64,000 bases of DNA from Microbacterium sp. oral taxon 186 str. F0373. GTDB taxonomy: Bacteria; Actinomycetota; Actinomycetes; Actinomycetales; Microbacteriaceae. Shown piece after piece: positions 35,664 through 43,762 of the stretch; within the stretch, counting starts at the first letter, position 1, and the number at the start of each line of letters is the position of its first letter. The notes below the pieces were generated by a model, which did not search any database, was not told the DNA's origin, and saw nothing but the letters and a program-made list of their open reading frames with translations. The stretch is taken from the NCBI RefSeq assembly GCF_000411455.1, contig NZ_KE150457.1, positions 58,336 through 122,335 on the forward strand, read 5' to 3'. Position numbers and translations under genes: made by a program.

Positions 35664-36683
35664 GTGACCCGCTCGCCCGCTCCCACCCCGGTTCGCCCGG
35701 GGCCGTCCTCGGCGGCGATCGCCGTCCAGTTCGTCCTGATGGGGATCATCTGGGGATCGAGCTTCCTGTTCATGAAGGTCGCCCTCGGCGGCATCTCTCC
35801 CGCGCAGGTCGCGTGGGGGCGTCTCGTGCTGGGCGCGGCCACGCTCGGGGTCTTCGTCCTCATCCGTCGCGACCGACTGCCCGGTCTGGGCCGCGAGGAC
35901 GCGCGGGTGTGGGGCCATATGACGGTGCTCGCGGTGAGCTTCTGCGTCGTGCCGTTCCTGCTGTTCTCGTGGGCCGAGCAGCACGTGTCGTCGGGCCTCG
36001 GAAGCATCTACAACGCGACGACGCCGATCATGACCGCGATCATGGCGGCGCTCGTGTTCCGCGTGGAGCGTCTGAAGCCGGTGCAGATCGCGGGCATCGC
36101 CCTCGGCATCGGCGGGGTGGTGGTGATCATCGCACCGTGGACCGGCCTCGACCTCACGCAGAGCCTGCTCGCTCAGCTCGCCCTTCTCGGCGCGACCGCG
36201 TGCTACGGCTTCAGCCTCGCATACATGCGCCGCTTCCTCGCGAACTCGGGCATGAGCCCTCTCGCCTTCTCGTTCGTGAACATCGGGATCGCCGCGGTGA
36301 TCATGACGGTCGTGGCGCCGGCAGTGGCCCTCACGCCCGTACGGCTGGACCCGTGGATCGTGGTGAGCATGGTGCTGCTGGGCTGCCTCGGCACGGGCGT
36401 GGCCTACATCTGGAACCAGAACACGCTGCGGGCCTGGGGGCCCACGGCCGCGTCGACCGTGACGTACATCACGCCGGTCGTGGGCGTGGGGCTGGGCTTT
36501 CTCGTCCTCGGTGAACGCATCGGCTGGCACGAGCCGGTCGGCGCCGGGATCGTCTTCCTCGGCATCCTCCTCGCGCAGAACCGACTCCGAATGCCGCAAC
36601 GGCGGCCGTCCCGCTGGAACGGGAACGACCGCCGTCGGACGGAGGGACTCAGGCCTGGAGCGAACCCTGCAGGTCGAGCGTGA
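35664..36683 (+). CDS. EamA/DMT-family transporter
   Basis: A 339-residue drug/metabolite transporter with ten hydrophobic helices in two EamA halves. Motifs are MGIIWGSSFLFMKVALGG, EQHVSSGLGSIYNATTPIMT and WGPTAASTVTYITPVVGVGL. The start is the GTG at 35664. The substrate is unknown; amino-acid or metabolite efflux is usual. The last about 30 codons (after LAQNRLRMPQ) are hydrophilic and non-conserved. They overlap the end of the convergent yceI gene by 35 bases and contain that gene's likely terminator, so the true conserved protein ends near position 36600. Confidence 0.88.
   Translation: MTRSPAPTPVRPGPSSAAIAVQFVLMGIIWGSSFLFMKVALGGISPAQVAWGRLVLGAATLGVFVLIRRDRLPGLGREDARVWGHMTVLAVSFCVVPFLLFSWAEQHVSSGLGSIYNATTPIMTAIMAALVFRVERLKPVQIAGIALGIGGVVVIIAPWTGLDLTQSLLAQLALLGATACYGFSLAYMRRFLANSGMSPLAFSFVNIGIAAVIMTVVAPAVALTPVRLDPWIVVSMVLLGCLGTGVAYIWNQNTLRAWGPTAASTVTYITPVVGVGLGFLVLGERIGWHEPVGAGIVFLGILLAQNRLRMPQRRPSRWNGNDRRRTEGLRPGANPAGRA
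36599..36635 (-). terminator. Terminator-like hairpin inside the EamA 3' end
   Basis: ACGGCGG (36599-36605) pairs with CCGCCGT (36629-36635), and an inner GTCCCG/CGGGAAC pairing extends the stem. It lies 14 bases past the YceI stop on the minus strand and also within the last codons of the EamA frame, so it can end either transcript. Confidence 0.6.
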
Positions 36684-37212
36684 TCGTGACGTCCTTGCCG
36701 ACGAGCACGCCGCCGGTCTCGAGGGCCGCGTTCCACGTCAGACCGAAGTCCTCGCGGTTGATGACGCCCGTCGCAGTGGCACCGGCCTTGTAGTTGCCGT
36801 AGGGGTCGGTGCCGAAGCCGCCGAACTCGAGCTCGAAGGTCACCGGCTTGGTGACACCGTGGATCGTGAGGTCGCCGTCGACGAGGAAGTCGCCGTTCTG
36901 GTAACGGACACCGGTGGAGACGAACTCGATCGTCGGGAACTGCGCCACATCGAAGAAGTCGGCGCTGCGCAGGTGGTTGTCGCGGTTCTCGTCGTTCGTG
37001 TTGATGGAGGCGACGTCGACGGTCGCGCTGACCTTCGCCTCGAGCGGGTTCTCCGGAGCCTCGATGGTGGCGCTCTTGATACCGAAGACGCCGCGCACCT
37101 TCGAGATCATCATGTGGCGGAGGCTGAAGGTGACCTCGCTGTGCGCAGGGTCGAGCACCCAGGTGCCGGCCTTGTAGCCAGGGATCTCGGGAACGGTGGT
37201 GGTGTCGGTCAT
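36649..37212 (-). CDS. YceI-family lipid-binding protein
   Basis: A 187-residue YceI-family lipocalin-like protein that binds polyisoprenoid or amide lipids in its barrel. Family stretches are WVLDPAHSEVTFSLRHMMIS, FGIKSATIEAPENPLEAKVS, NRDNHLRSADFFDVAQFPTI and VTFELEFGGFGTDPYGNYKA. The ATG at 37212 (MTDTTTVPEI) is better than the ATG at 37221 because AAGGA lies 8 bases before it and would overlap the other. It has no signal peptide, unlike Gram-negative YceI, as is usual in actinobacteria. It is convergent with the EamA gene (35-base overlap). Confidence 0.93.
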   Translation of the reverse strand: MTDTTTVPEIPGYKAGTWVLDPAHSEVTFSLRHMMISKVRGVFGIKSATIEAPENPLEAKVSATVDVASINTNDENRDNHLRSADFFDVAQFPTIEFVSTGVRYQNGDFLVDGDLTIHGVTKPVTFELEFGGFGTDPYGNYKAGATATGVINREDFGLTWNAALETGGVLVGKDVTITLDLQGSLQA

Positions 37213-37322
37213 GTCTGCCATCCTTCATCGGGGAAACGGTCTGCGGCTAGTCAACACGCGGAATCCGTATGTATTCCCACACATGGAAAAACTCTCGAGG
37301 AACAATCCGGGAGAGACGAGGA

Positions 37323-37350
37323 GGGGGTGGATGCCGCGGCATCCACCCCC
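37323..37350 (-). terminator. Terminator after FKBP gene
   Basis: A perfect 28-base palindrome (arm GGGGGTGGATGCCG then its complement) lies 19 bases past the FKBP stop. It is built around GGATGCCGCGGCATCC, the head-to-head form of the window's frequent heptamer. It probably ends the FKBP transcript and isolates the downstream YceI gene. Confidence 0.75.
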
Positions 37351-37369
37351 TTCTCACGGAGATGTCCGA

Positions 37370-37738
37370 TCAGCCGACCTTGAGCAGGTCGATGATGAAG
37401 ATCAGCGTCTTGCCGCCGAGGAAGTGACCGCCGGCGGGGCCGTAGGCCAGGTGCGGCGGGATGATCAGCTCGCGACGTCCGCCGACCTTCATGCCGGGGA
37501 TGCCGTCCTGCCATCCCTGGATGAGTCCGCGCAGCGGGAACTGGATCGACTCGCCGCGGCCCCACGAGGAGTCGAACTCCTCGCCGGACTCGTACTCGAC
37601 GCCGGCGTAGTGCACGGTGACGTTGTCGCCGGGCTTCGCCTCGTCGCCGTCGCCGACGATGAGGTCGCGGATGACGAGATCGGCGGGAGCAGGTCCCGTG
37701 GGGGCGTCGAACTCGGGCTTGGTGCGCTCTTCGGTCAT
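37370..37738 (-). CDS. FKBP-type peptidyl-prolyl cis-trans isomerase
   Basis: A 122-residue single-domain FKBP that catalyses proline isomerisation in the cytoplasm. The FKBP core has VTVHYAGVEYESGEEFDSSW, IQFPLRGLIQGWQDGIPGMK and VGGRRELIIPPHLAYG. The ATG at 37738 gives MTEERTKPEFDAPTGPAP, a short acidic lead common in actinobacteria. No signal sequence is seen. The 222-base spacer to the divergent FAH-family gene contains a TTGACA at 37778, CACAAT 18 bases later, and a strong inverted repeat. Confidence 0.95.
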   Translation of the reverse strand: MTEERTKPEFDAPTGPAPADLVIRDLIVGDGDEAKPGDNVTVHYAGVEYESGEEFDSSWGRGESIQFPLRGLIQGWQDGIPGMKVGGRRELIIPPHLAYGPAGGHFLGGKTLIFIIDLLKVG

Positions 37739-37819
37739 ACGTCCATCCAAGCATGCGCGGATGAGTCGGGCACCCTCTTGACACCCTCCGCGCACCCGGA
37801 ACACAATGAGTCCAGGCCA

Positions 37820-37870
37820 ACTCAGCGCCCGGGAGACACGCAGGCATCGCCGCGGCACCGGGCGCTGAGT
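37820..37870. repeat. 13-bp inverted repeat in FAH-gene upstream spacer
   Basis: ACTCAGCGCCCGG (37820-37832) and CCGGGCGCTGAGT (37858-37870) are perfect complements separated by 25 bases. They sit 13 bases downstream of a possible promoter (TTGACA at 37778, CACAAT at 37802), so they would be in the 5' leader of the FAH-family gene, 91 bases before its start. It could be a leader hairpin or an operator pair. No riboswitch class is recognised. Confidence 0.6.
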
Positions 37871-37960
37871 CTGTGTGTGGGCAGAATCTGTACGGCAGAT
37901 GCGCGGTGACCGAAATCACCAAAACCTGCGGAGTTCATCGCCCCGCACTACCCTGGAGGG

Positions 37961-38827
37961 ATGCGTTTCGCCCACGTCCTCCTACCCGAAACGGACGATC
38001 CGCAGCTGGTCGTCGTGGTCGCACCCGGACGGATCGCCCCCGTGGCGGCCCTGTTCGAGGCGGCTCCGCGCACGCTGCAGGCCCTGATCGAGGGGGGCGA
38101 CGAGCTCCTCGCCCGCGTGCGCGAGGCTGCCCGCGGTGCCGACGGCATCCCTCTGGACGGCCTGACATTCGGCCCCGCCGTCGACGCGCCGCCCATCGTC
38201 CTGGCCGTCGGTTTGAACTACGCGGCGCACTCCAGCGAGCTCGGCCTCAAAGCCGACACCGCTCCGACGGTCTTCGTCCTCTGGCCGAACTCGCTGTCCG
38301 GACACGACGCCACGACCTCGTGGCCGCGATCGCTCAGCGAGTCGGTCGACTACGAATCGGAACTCGGGGTCGTGATCGGTACGCCCGCCAAGGACGTCGC
38401 CGCGGAGGACGCGCTGTCCCATGTCTGGGGGTACACGGTGGTCAACGACATCACCGCGCGCGACATCCAGTTCTCGGAGGCGCAGTGGTCACGCTGCAAG
38501 TCGTTCGACGGCTTCACCCCGAACGGCCCCTTCGTCGTCACCGCCGACGAGATCGCCGATCCGCAGGACCTGCACATCTGGGCGGTCGTCGACGGCCAGA
38601 CCGTGCAGGACGCCTCGACGGGACAGATGATTCGCTCGGTGGCGACGCTGATCACGCATCTGTCGCAGTCGGCGACACTGCTGCCGGGGACCCTGATCTC
38701 GACCGGCAGCCCGGGAGGAGCGGGGTATTCTCGCGATCCGCAGATCTTCCTGCGCGACCGCTCGATCGTGACAGTGGGTATCGACGGCATCGGTGAGCTC
38801 ACCACTCACTGCCGCATTCTGGACTGA
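37961..38827 (+). CDS. Fumarylacetoacetate hydrolase-family protein
   Basis: A 288-residue FAH-family enzyme. Members hydrolyse or decarboxylate acylpyruvates and ring-cleavage products. The metal ligands are visible as Glu132 and Glu134 in DYESELGVVIG and Asp163 in VVNDITARDIQ. KSFDGFTPNGPFVVTADEI is the usual substrate-loop region and GTLISTGSPGGAGY the active-site turn. GGAGGG precedes the ATG at 37961 closely. The substrate (for example an aromatic-degradation intermediate, or oxaloacetate) cannot be set. A terminator follows directly. Confidence 0.92.
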   Translation: MRFAHVLLPETDDPQLVVVVAPGRIAPVAALFEAAPRTLQALIEGGDELLARVREAARGADGIPLDGLTFGPAVDAPPIVLAVGLNYAAHSSELGLKADTAPTVFVLWPNSLSGHDATTSWPRSLSESVDYESELGVVIGTPAKDVAAEDALSHVWGYTVVNDITARDIQFSEAQWSRCKSFDGFTPNGPFVVTADEIADPQDLHIWAVVDGQTVQDASTGQMIRSVATLITHLSQSATLLPGTLISTGSPGGAGYSRDPQIFLRDRSIVTVGIDGIGELTTHCRILD

Positions 38828-38831
38828 ACGC

Positions 38832-38874
38832 ACGACGCCCCGGTGATCCGCGTCGGCGGACACCGGGGCGTCGT
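38832..38874. terminator. Bidirectional terminator
   Basis: ACGACGCCCCGGTG (38832-38845) and CACCGGGGCGTCGT (38861-38874) form a perfect 14-bp stem with a 15-base loop. It lies between the convergent FAH-family and DUF4190 genes, 4 and 11 bases from their stops. Confidence 0.82.
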
Positions 38875-38885
38875 CTGCGGGCGAC

Positions 38886-39329
38886 TCAGCCGCCGTTGCA
38901 GGTGATGGTCTTGCCGTTGAGCTCGTACACCCCGCTCGGGTTGTTGGCGCAGAACTGGATGAGGTCGCCGGCCGTGTTGGCGAACACGACCGCGACGACG
39001 ATGCCGATGATGATGCCGATCACGATCAGCACGGAGCTGACGATGATGGCGGCGACCGCCATGCCGTTCTTCGCGCCGGCCTTCTTGGACTGCACGAGGG
39101 CGACGATGCCGAGGATGAGGCCGATCAGCTGCAGTCCCACAGGGACGATGGCGAGGACGAGGGCGACGATGCCGAGCGTGCGTCCGGGAACAGTGCCGGT
39201 GGCGGCAGGGCCGCCATTGTAGGCGGGAGCTGCGGGGTAGCCGGGCTGCTGATACGCCGGGGGTGCGACCGGCGGTGCGGCCGGCGGCGGAGTCTGCGGA
39301 TTCACAGGGGGCTGGGTGGGGTCGGTCAT
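38886..39329 (-). CDS. DUF4190-type membrane protein
   Basis: A 147-residue protein with a Pro/Ala-rich cytoplasmic N-terminus (MTDPTQPPVNPQTPPPAAPP) and two hydrophobic segments (about residues 53-78 and 88-115, rich in Ile/Val). A short outer tail with two Cys (FCANNPSGVYELNG and TITCNGG) could form a disulfide. This layout is the DUF4190 family, common in actinobacteria, of unknown function. It lies 86 bases upstream of the aspA stop side and is transcribed separately. Confidence 0.8.
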   Translation of the reverse strand: MTDPTQPPVNPQTPPPAAPPVAPPAYQQPGYPAAPAYNGGPAATGTVPGRTLGIVALVLAIVPVGLQLIGLILGIVALVQSKKAGAKNGMAVAAIIVSSVLIVIGIIIGIVVAVVFANTAGDLIQFCANNPSGVYELNGKTITCNGG

Positions 39330-39415
39330 GCGTCTCTCCTCGGTCGGCCGGTGCGGCGCGTTGCTGACAGCGACGCTATCGGCCCGCACGCTTCTCGCGC
39401 AAAGGGTTGCGCCCC

Positions 39416-40873
39416 TCAGCTCTCGACGAGATTCTCGGCAGGCTGCACGACGGGAATGGCCTGCGTGATCGCTTCGAGGCCCGACAGACGCGCCGGGGAG
39501 AGCTGCTTGTCGACCTCATCACGGGTCATGAGCCCCGCTTCGACGACGAGGTCGCCGACGTTGCGGTGGGTCAGCAGCGCGGTCTTGGCGAGAGCCGCCG
39601 ACGCCGCATAGCCGATGAACGGAGTGAGGGCCGTGACGACTCCGACCGAGGAGCCGACCATGGCGCCGAGACGCTCGCGGTTCGCGGTGATGCCGTCGAC
39701 GCAGTTGATGCGGAAGGTGCGCATGGCGCGTCGCATCCATGTGATCGACTGGAAGATCGAGTGGGCGATGATCGGCTCGAAGGCGTTCAGCTGCAGCTGC
39801 CCCCCTTCGACGGCCATCGTGACGGTGAGGTCGGCACCGGCTACGGAGAACGCGACCTGATTGACGACCTCGGGGATGACCGGATTCACCTTGCCGGGCA
39901 TGATGCTGGATCCGGCTTGACGGGCCGGAAGATTGATCTCGCCGAGCCCGGCCTGCGGTCCGCTGGAGAGCAGCCGCAGATCGTTGGCGATCTTCGAGAG
40001 CTTGATGGCGTTGCGCTTCAGGGTCGAGGAGAACGACATGAACGAGCCGGTGTCGCTCGTCGCTTCGACCAGGTCGTCTGCGGTGGCAAGGTCCAAGCCC
40101 GTGATCTCGCGGAGGTGTCGCAGGACGGCGGGCGCATAGCCGGGGTGCGTCGTGATACCCGTGCCGATCGCGGTGGCGCCCATGTTGATCTCGAACAGGA
40201 GGTAGGCGTTCTCGGTGAGGCGCTGGTGGTCGTAGCCGAGGGTCGTCGCGAAACCGTGGAACTCCTGGCCGAGGGTCATCGGCACGGCATCCTGGAGCTG
40301 GGTCCGCCCGATCTTGAGGATGTCGTGGAACTCGACGGCCTTCGCGAGGAACGACTGGCGCAGCAGGTCCAGTTCCTCCAGCAGGGTCTTCAGATCGAGG
40401 CTGAGCCCCACCTTCACCGCGGTCGGGTAGACATCGTTGGTCGACTGCGAGCGGTTGGTGTGATCGATCGGCGAGAGGTACGCGTAGTCGCCCTTGGGAC
40501 GTCCCGCGAGCTCGAGCGCGATGTTGGTGATGACCTCGTTCGCGTTCATGTTGGTGGAGGTGCCGGCGCCGCCCTGGACGACGCCCACGACGAACTGATC
40601 GTGGAACTCGCCGTCGATGACGCGCTGCGAGGCCCGGTCGATGAGGTCGGCACGCTCGGCGTCCAGCACCCCGATCTCGAGGTTCGCTCGGGCGGAGGCC
40701 TGCTTGACCATCGCGAGCGCGGTCACGAGGTCCTTGTAGACGGAGATGGGCCGCATGGAGATCGGGAAGTTCTCCAGTGCACGTGCGGTGTGGATGCCCC
40801 AGTAGGCATCGGCGGGGATCTCCATCGATCCCAGGGAGTCGGTTTCGGTGCGCATCGTTGCGTCGAATGCCAT
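39416..40873 (-). CDS. aspA: Aspartate ammonia-lyase
   Basis: AspA interconverts aspartate and fumarate plus ammonia. The 485-residue protein belongs to the fumarase/aspartase superfamily. The signature GSSIMPGKVNPVIPEVVNQ is complete, along with STNMNANEVITNIALE, DHTNRSQSTNDVYP and KIGRTQLQDAVPMTLGQEF. These favour aspartase over class II fumarase. An AAGGA site lies 7 to 8 bases before the ATG. A 19-base palindrome lies about 72 bases upstream, so expression may be controlled. It may feed fumarate or aspartate metabolism linked to the dctA uptake system elsewhere in the window. Confidence 0.95.
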   Translation of the reverse strand: MAFDATMRTETDSLGSMEIPADAYWGIHTARALENFPISMRPISVYKDLVTALAMVKQASARANLEIGVLDAERADLIDRASQRVIDGEFHDQFVVGVVQGGAGTSTNMNANEVITNIALELAGRPKGDYAYLSPIDHTNRSQSTNDVYPTAVKVGLSLDLKTLLEELDLLRQSFLAKAVEFHDILKIGRTQLQDAVPMTLGQEFHGFATTLGYDHQRLTENAYLLFEINMGATAIGTGITTHPGYAPAVLRHLREITGLDLATADDLVEATSDTGSFMSFSSTLKRNAIKLSKIANDLRLLSSGPQAGLGEINLPARQAGSSIMPGKVNPVIPEVVNQVAFSVAGADLTVTMAVEGGQLQLNAFEPIIAHSIFQSITWMRRAMRTFRINCVDGITANRERLGAMVGSSVGVVTALTPFIGYAASAALAKTALLTHRNVGDLVVEAGLMTRDEVDKQLSPARLSGLEAITQAIPVVQPAENLVES

Positions 40874-40944
40874 GAGTGCAGTCCTTTTGGGTCGTCGCCT
40901 CGGGTGGTCGGGGTCGAGCCTACCCGCGGCGTCGATGCGTTTCC

Positions 40945-40963
40945 GGTGTACACGGCGTACACC
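40945..40963. promoter_or_regulatory. Operator-like palindrome upstream of aspA
   Basis: GGTGTACACGGCGTACACC has perfect 7-base arms (GGTGTAC/GTACACC) around 5 bases, centred 81 bases upstream of the aspA ATG. It resembles GntR- or LacI-type operators. It is separate from the larger terminator hairpin that follows at 40973. No candidate regulator gene is adjacent. Confidence 0.6.
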
Positions 40964-40972
40964 GGGTATGCC

Positions 40973-41014
40973 GGTGCCCTCCGCCGCGGCACGAGAGCCG
41001 CGGGGGAGGGCACC
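40973..41014 (-). terminator. Terminator after the MerR-AKR operon
   Basis: A long GC-rich stem: GGTGCCCTCCGCCGCGGC (40973-40990) pairs almost perfectly with 40997-41014 around ACGAGA. It lies 8 bases past the aldo/keto reductase stop on the minus strand and separates it from aspA. Confidence 0.78.
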
Positions 41015-41021
41015 CGCCCCG

Positions 41022-42004
<983 letters not shown>

Positions 42005-42008
<4 letters not shown>

Positions 42009-42388
42009 GAGAGTGAGATCTCCTTGTCGTAGATGTCGATCTTGTGGTCGATGGCCCGCAGGCTCGCGGTGATCTCGTCGAGCTGTGCGCGCACACGTTC
42101 GCGATGGGCGACGAGCAGCTCCCGGCGCTCGGGCACGGTGGACTCCCCCACGCGCACCAGCTCGGTGTAGCGGCGGATGCCGGCGATCGGCATGCCCGTA
42201 AGACGCAGCCGGGTCAGAAAGCGCACCCAGGCGATGTCCGTCTCGGTGTACCGCCGGTGCGAAGAGGATGCTCGGTCGATCGGCGCCAGCATCAGGCCCT
42301 CGCGCTCGTAGTAGCGCAGGGTGTGCGTGGACACGCCGGTGGCGTCGGCCGCCTCGGCGATCGAGACGCCTTCGTGGAGGAGTGTCAT
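42005..42388 (-). CDS. MerR-family transcriptional regulator
   Basis: A 127-residue MerR regulator. The winged HTH is IAEAADATGVSTHTLRYYER with EGLMLAPIDR, then a long dimerisation helix (RERVRAQLDEITASLRAIDH). There is no Cys pair for metal binding, so it resembles aldehyde/electrophile sensors of the AdhR/NmlR type. I chose the ATG at 42388 because the alternative upstream GTG lies inside the operator palindrome, which should be upstream of the transcript start. It is coupled to the reductase by a 4-base overlap and likely autoregulated. Confidence 0.9.
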
Positions 42389-42403
42389 GCCCCCACGGTA
42401 GAA

Positions 42404-42421
42404 CTTCGAGTGCACTCGAAG
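42404..42421 (-). promoter_or_regulatory. MerR operator/promoter
   Basis: CTTCGAGTGCACTCGAAG is a perfect 18-base palindrome. On the minus strand it follows TTGACT (a -35-like element) and is followed by TTCTACC. This places it in the over-long promoter spacer where MerR proteins bind. It begins 16 bases upstream of the chosen MerR start, which predicts a very short leader. Confidence 0.82.
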
Positions 42422-42449
42422 TCAAGCCGCCGACGGCACGGCGGACGCG

Positions 42450-43355
42450 TCACCGCTTGCGGGAGAACGCCTCGAGCCGTTCCTCGGGGCTGAGTGCGGC
42501 CATCGCGCGCGTCCACTCCTCGCTGAAGACGTCGGCGGTCTCCGCCTCGCCGACCGGCACGACGCTGTGCGTGATGGTGTCGTCGTAGACGTGCACGAGA
42601 TGGAAGGACTGCCCGCCGTCCATGCCGTTGACCTCCTGCGGCGGCCGCTGGAGATTCATCGTGTAGCAGGTCGCCGATGCGACGCTGACCGGGATGCCGG
42701 CGAAGGTTCCCGCCGTCGCGTAGTGGAGGTGGCCGGCGAGGATGGCGCGCACGTCGCTGCCGGCGAGCGCCTGCTCGAACTCGCTCTGATGGCGAAGTTC
42801 GAGGATGTCGAAGAACGGGATGTGGCTGGGCAGCGGGGGATGATGCAGGGCCAGCACGGTGCCCCGCGGCGCCGGCTCGGCGAGGATGCCGCGGAGCCAG
42901 TCGAGCTGCGCGGCATCCAGGTCGCCGTGGTGCCAGCCCGGCACGGAGGAGTCCAGAGCGATCAGTCGCAACCCGCCGAGATCCCACACACCGGTGACGG
43001 GTTCGAGGCTCGGCGGCTCATCGAGCAACCCCTCCCGGAGCGCCGGACGCTCATCGTGATTGCCCGCGACCCACACGATCGGTGCACCCAGACGCGCGGC
43101 GACGGGCTCGACCTGCGCACGCAGTGCGGCATAGGCCTCCGGCTCACCCAGGTCGGTCAGGTCTCCCGTGAAGACGACGGCGTCCGGTCGGACACCCGTG
43201 CGCTCGAGGGCCGCCAGCGTCGCGGTGAGGTTCGCGGCGGTGTCGTAGCGGCCGCCGAGGGGCCGGTTTCCGGCCAACAGATGCGTGTCGCTGAGATGGA
43301 CGATCACGCGCTGGGCGGGCGGATGGATGCCGAACGAGAACGAGGCGGGGGCCAT
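42450..43355 (-). CDS. Metallophosphoesterase (CpdA/GpdQ-like)
   Basis: A 301-residue calcineurin-like phosphoesterase. The two-metal site is complete: HLSDTHLL (about 20-27), VVFTGDLTDLG, VAGNHDERP, LALHHPPLPSH and GHLHYATAG. CpdA cleaves cAMP and GpdQ cleaves glycerophosphodiesters. The N-terminal SFSFGIHPPAQRVIVHLSDT and the C-terminal region match actinobacterial CpdA-like proteins, so a cAMP phosphodiesterase is possible but unproven. It is transcribed towards the metabolic genes, and its 3' end is 61 bases from the merR start. Confidence 0.9.
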   Translation of the reverse strand: MAPASFSFGIHPPAQRVIVHLSDTHLLAGNRPLGGRYDTAANLTATLAALERTGVRPDAVVFTGDLTDLGEPEAYAALRAQVEPVAARLGAPIVWVAGNHDERPALREGLLDEPPSLEPVTGVWDLGGLRLIALDSSVPGWHHGDLDAAQLDWLRGILAEPAPRGTVLALHHPPLPSHIPFFDILELRHQSEFEQALAGSDVRAILAGHLHYATAGTFAGIPVSVASATCYTMNLQRPPQEVNGMDGGQSFHLVHVYDDTITHSVVPVGEAETADVFSEEWTRAMAALSPEERLEAFSRKR

Positions 43356-43429
43356 GAAGCCAGCCTAGGCGCCGCCGCCGCCGCGGCACAGGCTGCGCAC
43401 ACGGGCGTTGCGGGTGCAGCGCGGGACGA

Positions 43430-43762
43430 TCAGCGCAGGACGATCAGCGAGAGCCCAGCGAGCACCGCGAGACCACACAGCGCGAACGACAGGTACGCGC
43501 CGATCCGCGCGAGACGCTTCTGCCCGTCGGTCAGGGGGCTCTTCTTCGCCGCCTTCGCCGCGGCTTTGGCCGCGCGGCGAGCCTCCTTCTCGCTGATCAC
43601 GGTGATCGCGTCGGTGAACTCGGCGGGAGCGACGATGGGCGCCCGCCCGCCGCGCACCAGCAGCCGAAGACCGACCGCGTAGAAGCCGACGACGAGCAGC
43701 GCACCGATCAACGCGGCGGCGAAGACTTGGACGAAGGCGAACCAGTCGATGCTGATACCCAT
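43430..43762 (-). CDS. Small membrane protein, partner of PitA
   Basis: A 110-residue protein with two membrane segments (about residues 8-34 and 86-108) and a basic Ala/Lys-rich cytosolic loop (EKEARRAAKAAAKAAKKSPL) between them. The start codon shares a base with the pitA stop (TGATG), so it is translated directly after pitA. I do not recognise a named family. The tight coupling suggests a phosphate-transport accessory role, but that is context only. Confidence 0.7.
   Translation of the reverse strand: MGISIDWFAFVQVFAAALIGALLVVGFYAVGLRLLVRGGRAPIVAPAEFTDAITVISEKEARRAAKAAAKAAKKSPLTDGQKRLARIGAYLSFALCGLAVLAGLSLIVLR

Noticed and set aside
34227..36599. A 790-codon minus-strand frame opposite the MFS and EamA genes
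   Set aside because: His/Arg/Asp-rich shadow without any fold motif; the plus-strand proteins have obvious transmembrane patterns.
42388..42415. Upstream start for the MerR gene (GTG at 42415)
   Set aside because: It lies inside the operator palindrome and ahead of the predicted transcript start.
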